DNA from: Anoplolepis gracilipes
Lineage: Eukaryota; Arthropoda; Insecta; Hymenoptera; Formicidae
Assembly: GCF_047496725.1 (NCBI RefSeq)
Contig: NC_132974.1
Location: 3,665,501 to 3,729,500 of the forward strand
Direction: 5' to 3'
Length of the DNA: 64,000 bases
Position 1 is the first letter of the stretch. The number at the start of each line of letters is the position of its first letter. This document shows positions 62,696 to 64,000 of this stretch, in pieces. Below the pieces are notes generated by a model, which was given only the letters and a program-made list of their open reading frames with translations, searched no databases and was not told where the DNA came from. Position numbers and translations under genes: made by a program.

Positions 62696-62712
62696 TTTTT
62701 TTTTTTTTTTTT
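62696..62712. repeat. poly(T) run, 17 bases
   Basis: A T homopolymer in A+T-rich intronic sequence. Confidence 0.9.
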
Positions 62713-63440
62713 ACAAAAAGCTGTATAATAATTAAATTGTAGTTTTCTTCAATTCTTGTTTGCTTTGATACACAATGCGATAAGTCGAAATGGAGCTGAC
62801 AAATTGCAAAATTATTAGAGAATTTTGCGACGGATATGTCTTCGTATATTTCTAAAACTTGAACGATCCTTTTTATGCTTTATTTATTTATTATTATGCC
62901 TAAGGGACTCATAGAGCTTAAGAGCCTTGTTCTGAAATATTTTTTTATGTATCGCCTCGTCGTCGCTACGACTCGTAAAAAATTCTTTTCTTCTTGCATC
63001 GATGTTTTTAGTAAAGTGATAAATTTTATAATCGATTGACTTTTTGAAAGCTTTATTTGTTATAGCAGTTTTCTATTCAAAGTTAATTACAAAACACAAT
63101 TATTTTGAAAATTAATCTTATTTTATATCTTTTATTTTTTTATTTTATACAAATTTCTTTTATTTTTTAAATATATTTTTTTAAATATATTTATTTACTT
63201 AAAAAAGCTTTTTTATACTTAATAATATTTCTATGAATATGTTTTTATCACATATTAATATATACATACTTAATTGATAGGATATAGTTAATTGATATAT
63301 TTCTTAAATATTTATCTTGATTAAAGGAAAATTTTATTCATTTAATTTTTTTGTTTGTCTAACAATTTAAACCATGTTAGATTAAAATAGCACGGATTTA
63401 TTGTAATGTCGATATCGATGAAATGTGTGTGATGTTTTTC

Positions 63441-63585
63441 CTATTTAGTCTTCCTATTAGTATGACGAAGAGTCCCAAATCGCTCTGGTTTCGCTCCTTT
63501 CTCTGACTTCGGTGACACGTCGATGATGTCCTCGTCTCGTATGCGAACGTACGTAAACACACGTGGAGCGTGAAAATCACGATTA
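63441..63585 (-). other. Possible minus-strand terminal exon, unidentified
   Basis: On the minus strand, an acceptor-like sequence (ggctgttttacgag) ending at 63586 precedes 47 open codons, ending in TAG at 63441-63443. The peptide reads naturally (RIRDEDIIDVSPKSEKG, then PERFGTLRHTNRK). A rival frame on the same strand starts at ATG 63601 and gives a signal-peptide-like MAVLRVIVIFTLHV to 63398. Both cannot be right, and neither is recognised. G+C and CpG are higher than in the flanks. Confidence 0.25.
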
Positions 63586-64000
63586 CTCGTAAAACAGCCA
63601 TCAATTTACCGAGGATAAAAAAGTGAGCTTACTTATTGCTTATTGATAGACATATCGTGCACGCGCGCGTGACGAGAATTTCGTGTATATATTATGTAAA
63701 TTTGTGTAAATCTTCGCGCTCTTCTCTTTACACACATGTGTCAAGATATTAATAATTTTGAAGTTATAAAAACTTAAAAATATTGGATTTTTGGTTGGAT
63801 AATTGATAGGTATTCAAATTATGATTAGATATAAAATGAGAATTACAGAAAATGAATATATGCACAAGATAATAATATTCACACAGTACTTTGTTGAAAA
63901 TAGTTAAATTGTAAAATTGTATAAAATTTTAGATGAATTACTCATTTATACAAAATAATATTATTCTAATAATCAACAATTTCTAAAACATTCAATTTTT

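Larger units (their letters stand above)
58251..64000 (+). other. TRIT1 intron 3 (continues past right edge)
   Basis: At least 5.7 kb after the gtaaga donor. I searched for a continuation of the RKV-R-S-L block and for later family motifs and saw none. Most is A+T rich. Non-A+T patches at 58.9-59.15, 59.35-59.42, 61.15-61.95 and 63.4-63.6 kb are noted separately or show nothing recognisable. The last could belong to a different, minus-strand gene, in which case TRIT1 hosts or overlaps it. Confidence 0.7.

Noticed and set aside
1..64000. CRISPR arrays, bacterial operons, integrated virus or intact transposase
   Set aside because: No regularly spaced repeats with unique spacers, no prokaryotic gene spacing, and no viral or transposase motifs were seen on either strand.

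Overview
This is a eukaryotic, almost certainly insect, window. It is strongly A+T rich, with scattered CpG-rich islands, dense dinucleotide microsatellites, very long introns and canonical GT-AG splice sites. CpG is abundant, which fits Hymenoptera (ant, bee or wasp). I infer that order from composition and gene structure only and cannot prove it. I see no bacterial operons, CRISPR arrays, viral genes or intact transposase genes.

Two protein-coding genes can be read, both on the + strand. (1) The left third (about 3-24,336) is the insect Myc gene (diminutive/dm in flies). Three phase-compatible coding exons lie at 3-174, 5736-6677 and 23624-24336, separated by introns of 5.6 kb and 16.9 kb. 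The last exon carries the acidic EEEIDVVS block, an unusual four-copy 14-residue repeat, an AT-hook-like motif, a basic NLS and the full bHLH-leucine zipper. The 5' part of the gene may begin left of the window. (2) The right part (38,528 to beyond 64,000) is the 5' portion of a tRNA dimethylallyltransferase gene (TRIT1/MiaA/MOD5 family). Exons lie at 38528-38668, 56995-57132 and 57895-58250; intron 1 is 18.3 kb and the remaining exons lie past the right edge.

Region by region: 1-5735 is Myc exon 1 and intron. 5736-6677 is Myc exon 2. 6678-23623 is a large Myc intron holding several CpG-rich, E-box-rich islands (about 7.1-7.6, 9.5-10.8, 12.0-12.4, 13.3-14.4, 19.5-20.3 and 20.4-21.7 kb) that look like cis-regulatory DNA or alternative first exons. 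23624-24336 is the Myc terminal exon. From 24337 comes the 3' UTR and then about 14 kb of intergenic DNA with microsatellites, a MITE-like element, long perfect hairpins, one orphan exon-like segment and a degenerate TTGCATTA cluster. 38.3-38.7 kb is the TRIT1 promoter and exon 1. 38.7-57 kb is the giant TRIT1 intron. 57-58.25 kb holds exons 2 and 3. 58.25-64 kb is a further TRIT1 intron with a CpG island at 61.1-61.9 kb and a possible minus-strand exon near 63.5 kb.

Myc drives growth and ribosome biogenesis by binding CACGTG with Max; TRIT1 puts the i6A37 modification on tRNAs. Both act on translational capacity, but their adjacency does not show a functional link. CACGTG occurs 43 times in the window by my reading, far above base-composition expectation. 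I found no clear new biological system. The most distinctive signals are the 14-aa repeat and AT-hook-like motif inside Myc, the E-box enrichment, the set of perfect hairpins, and the orphan exon-like segment at 34.9 kb.
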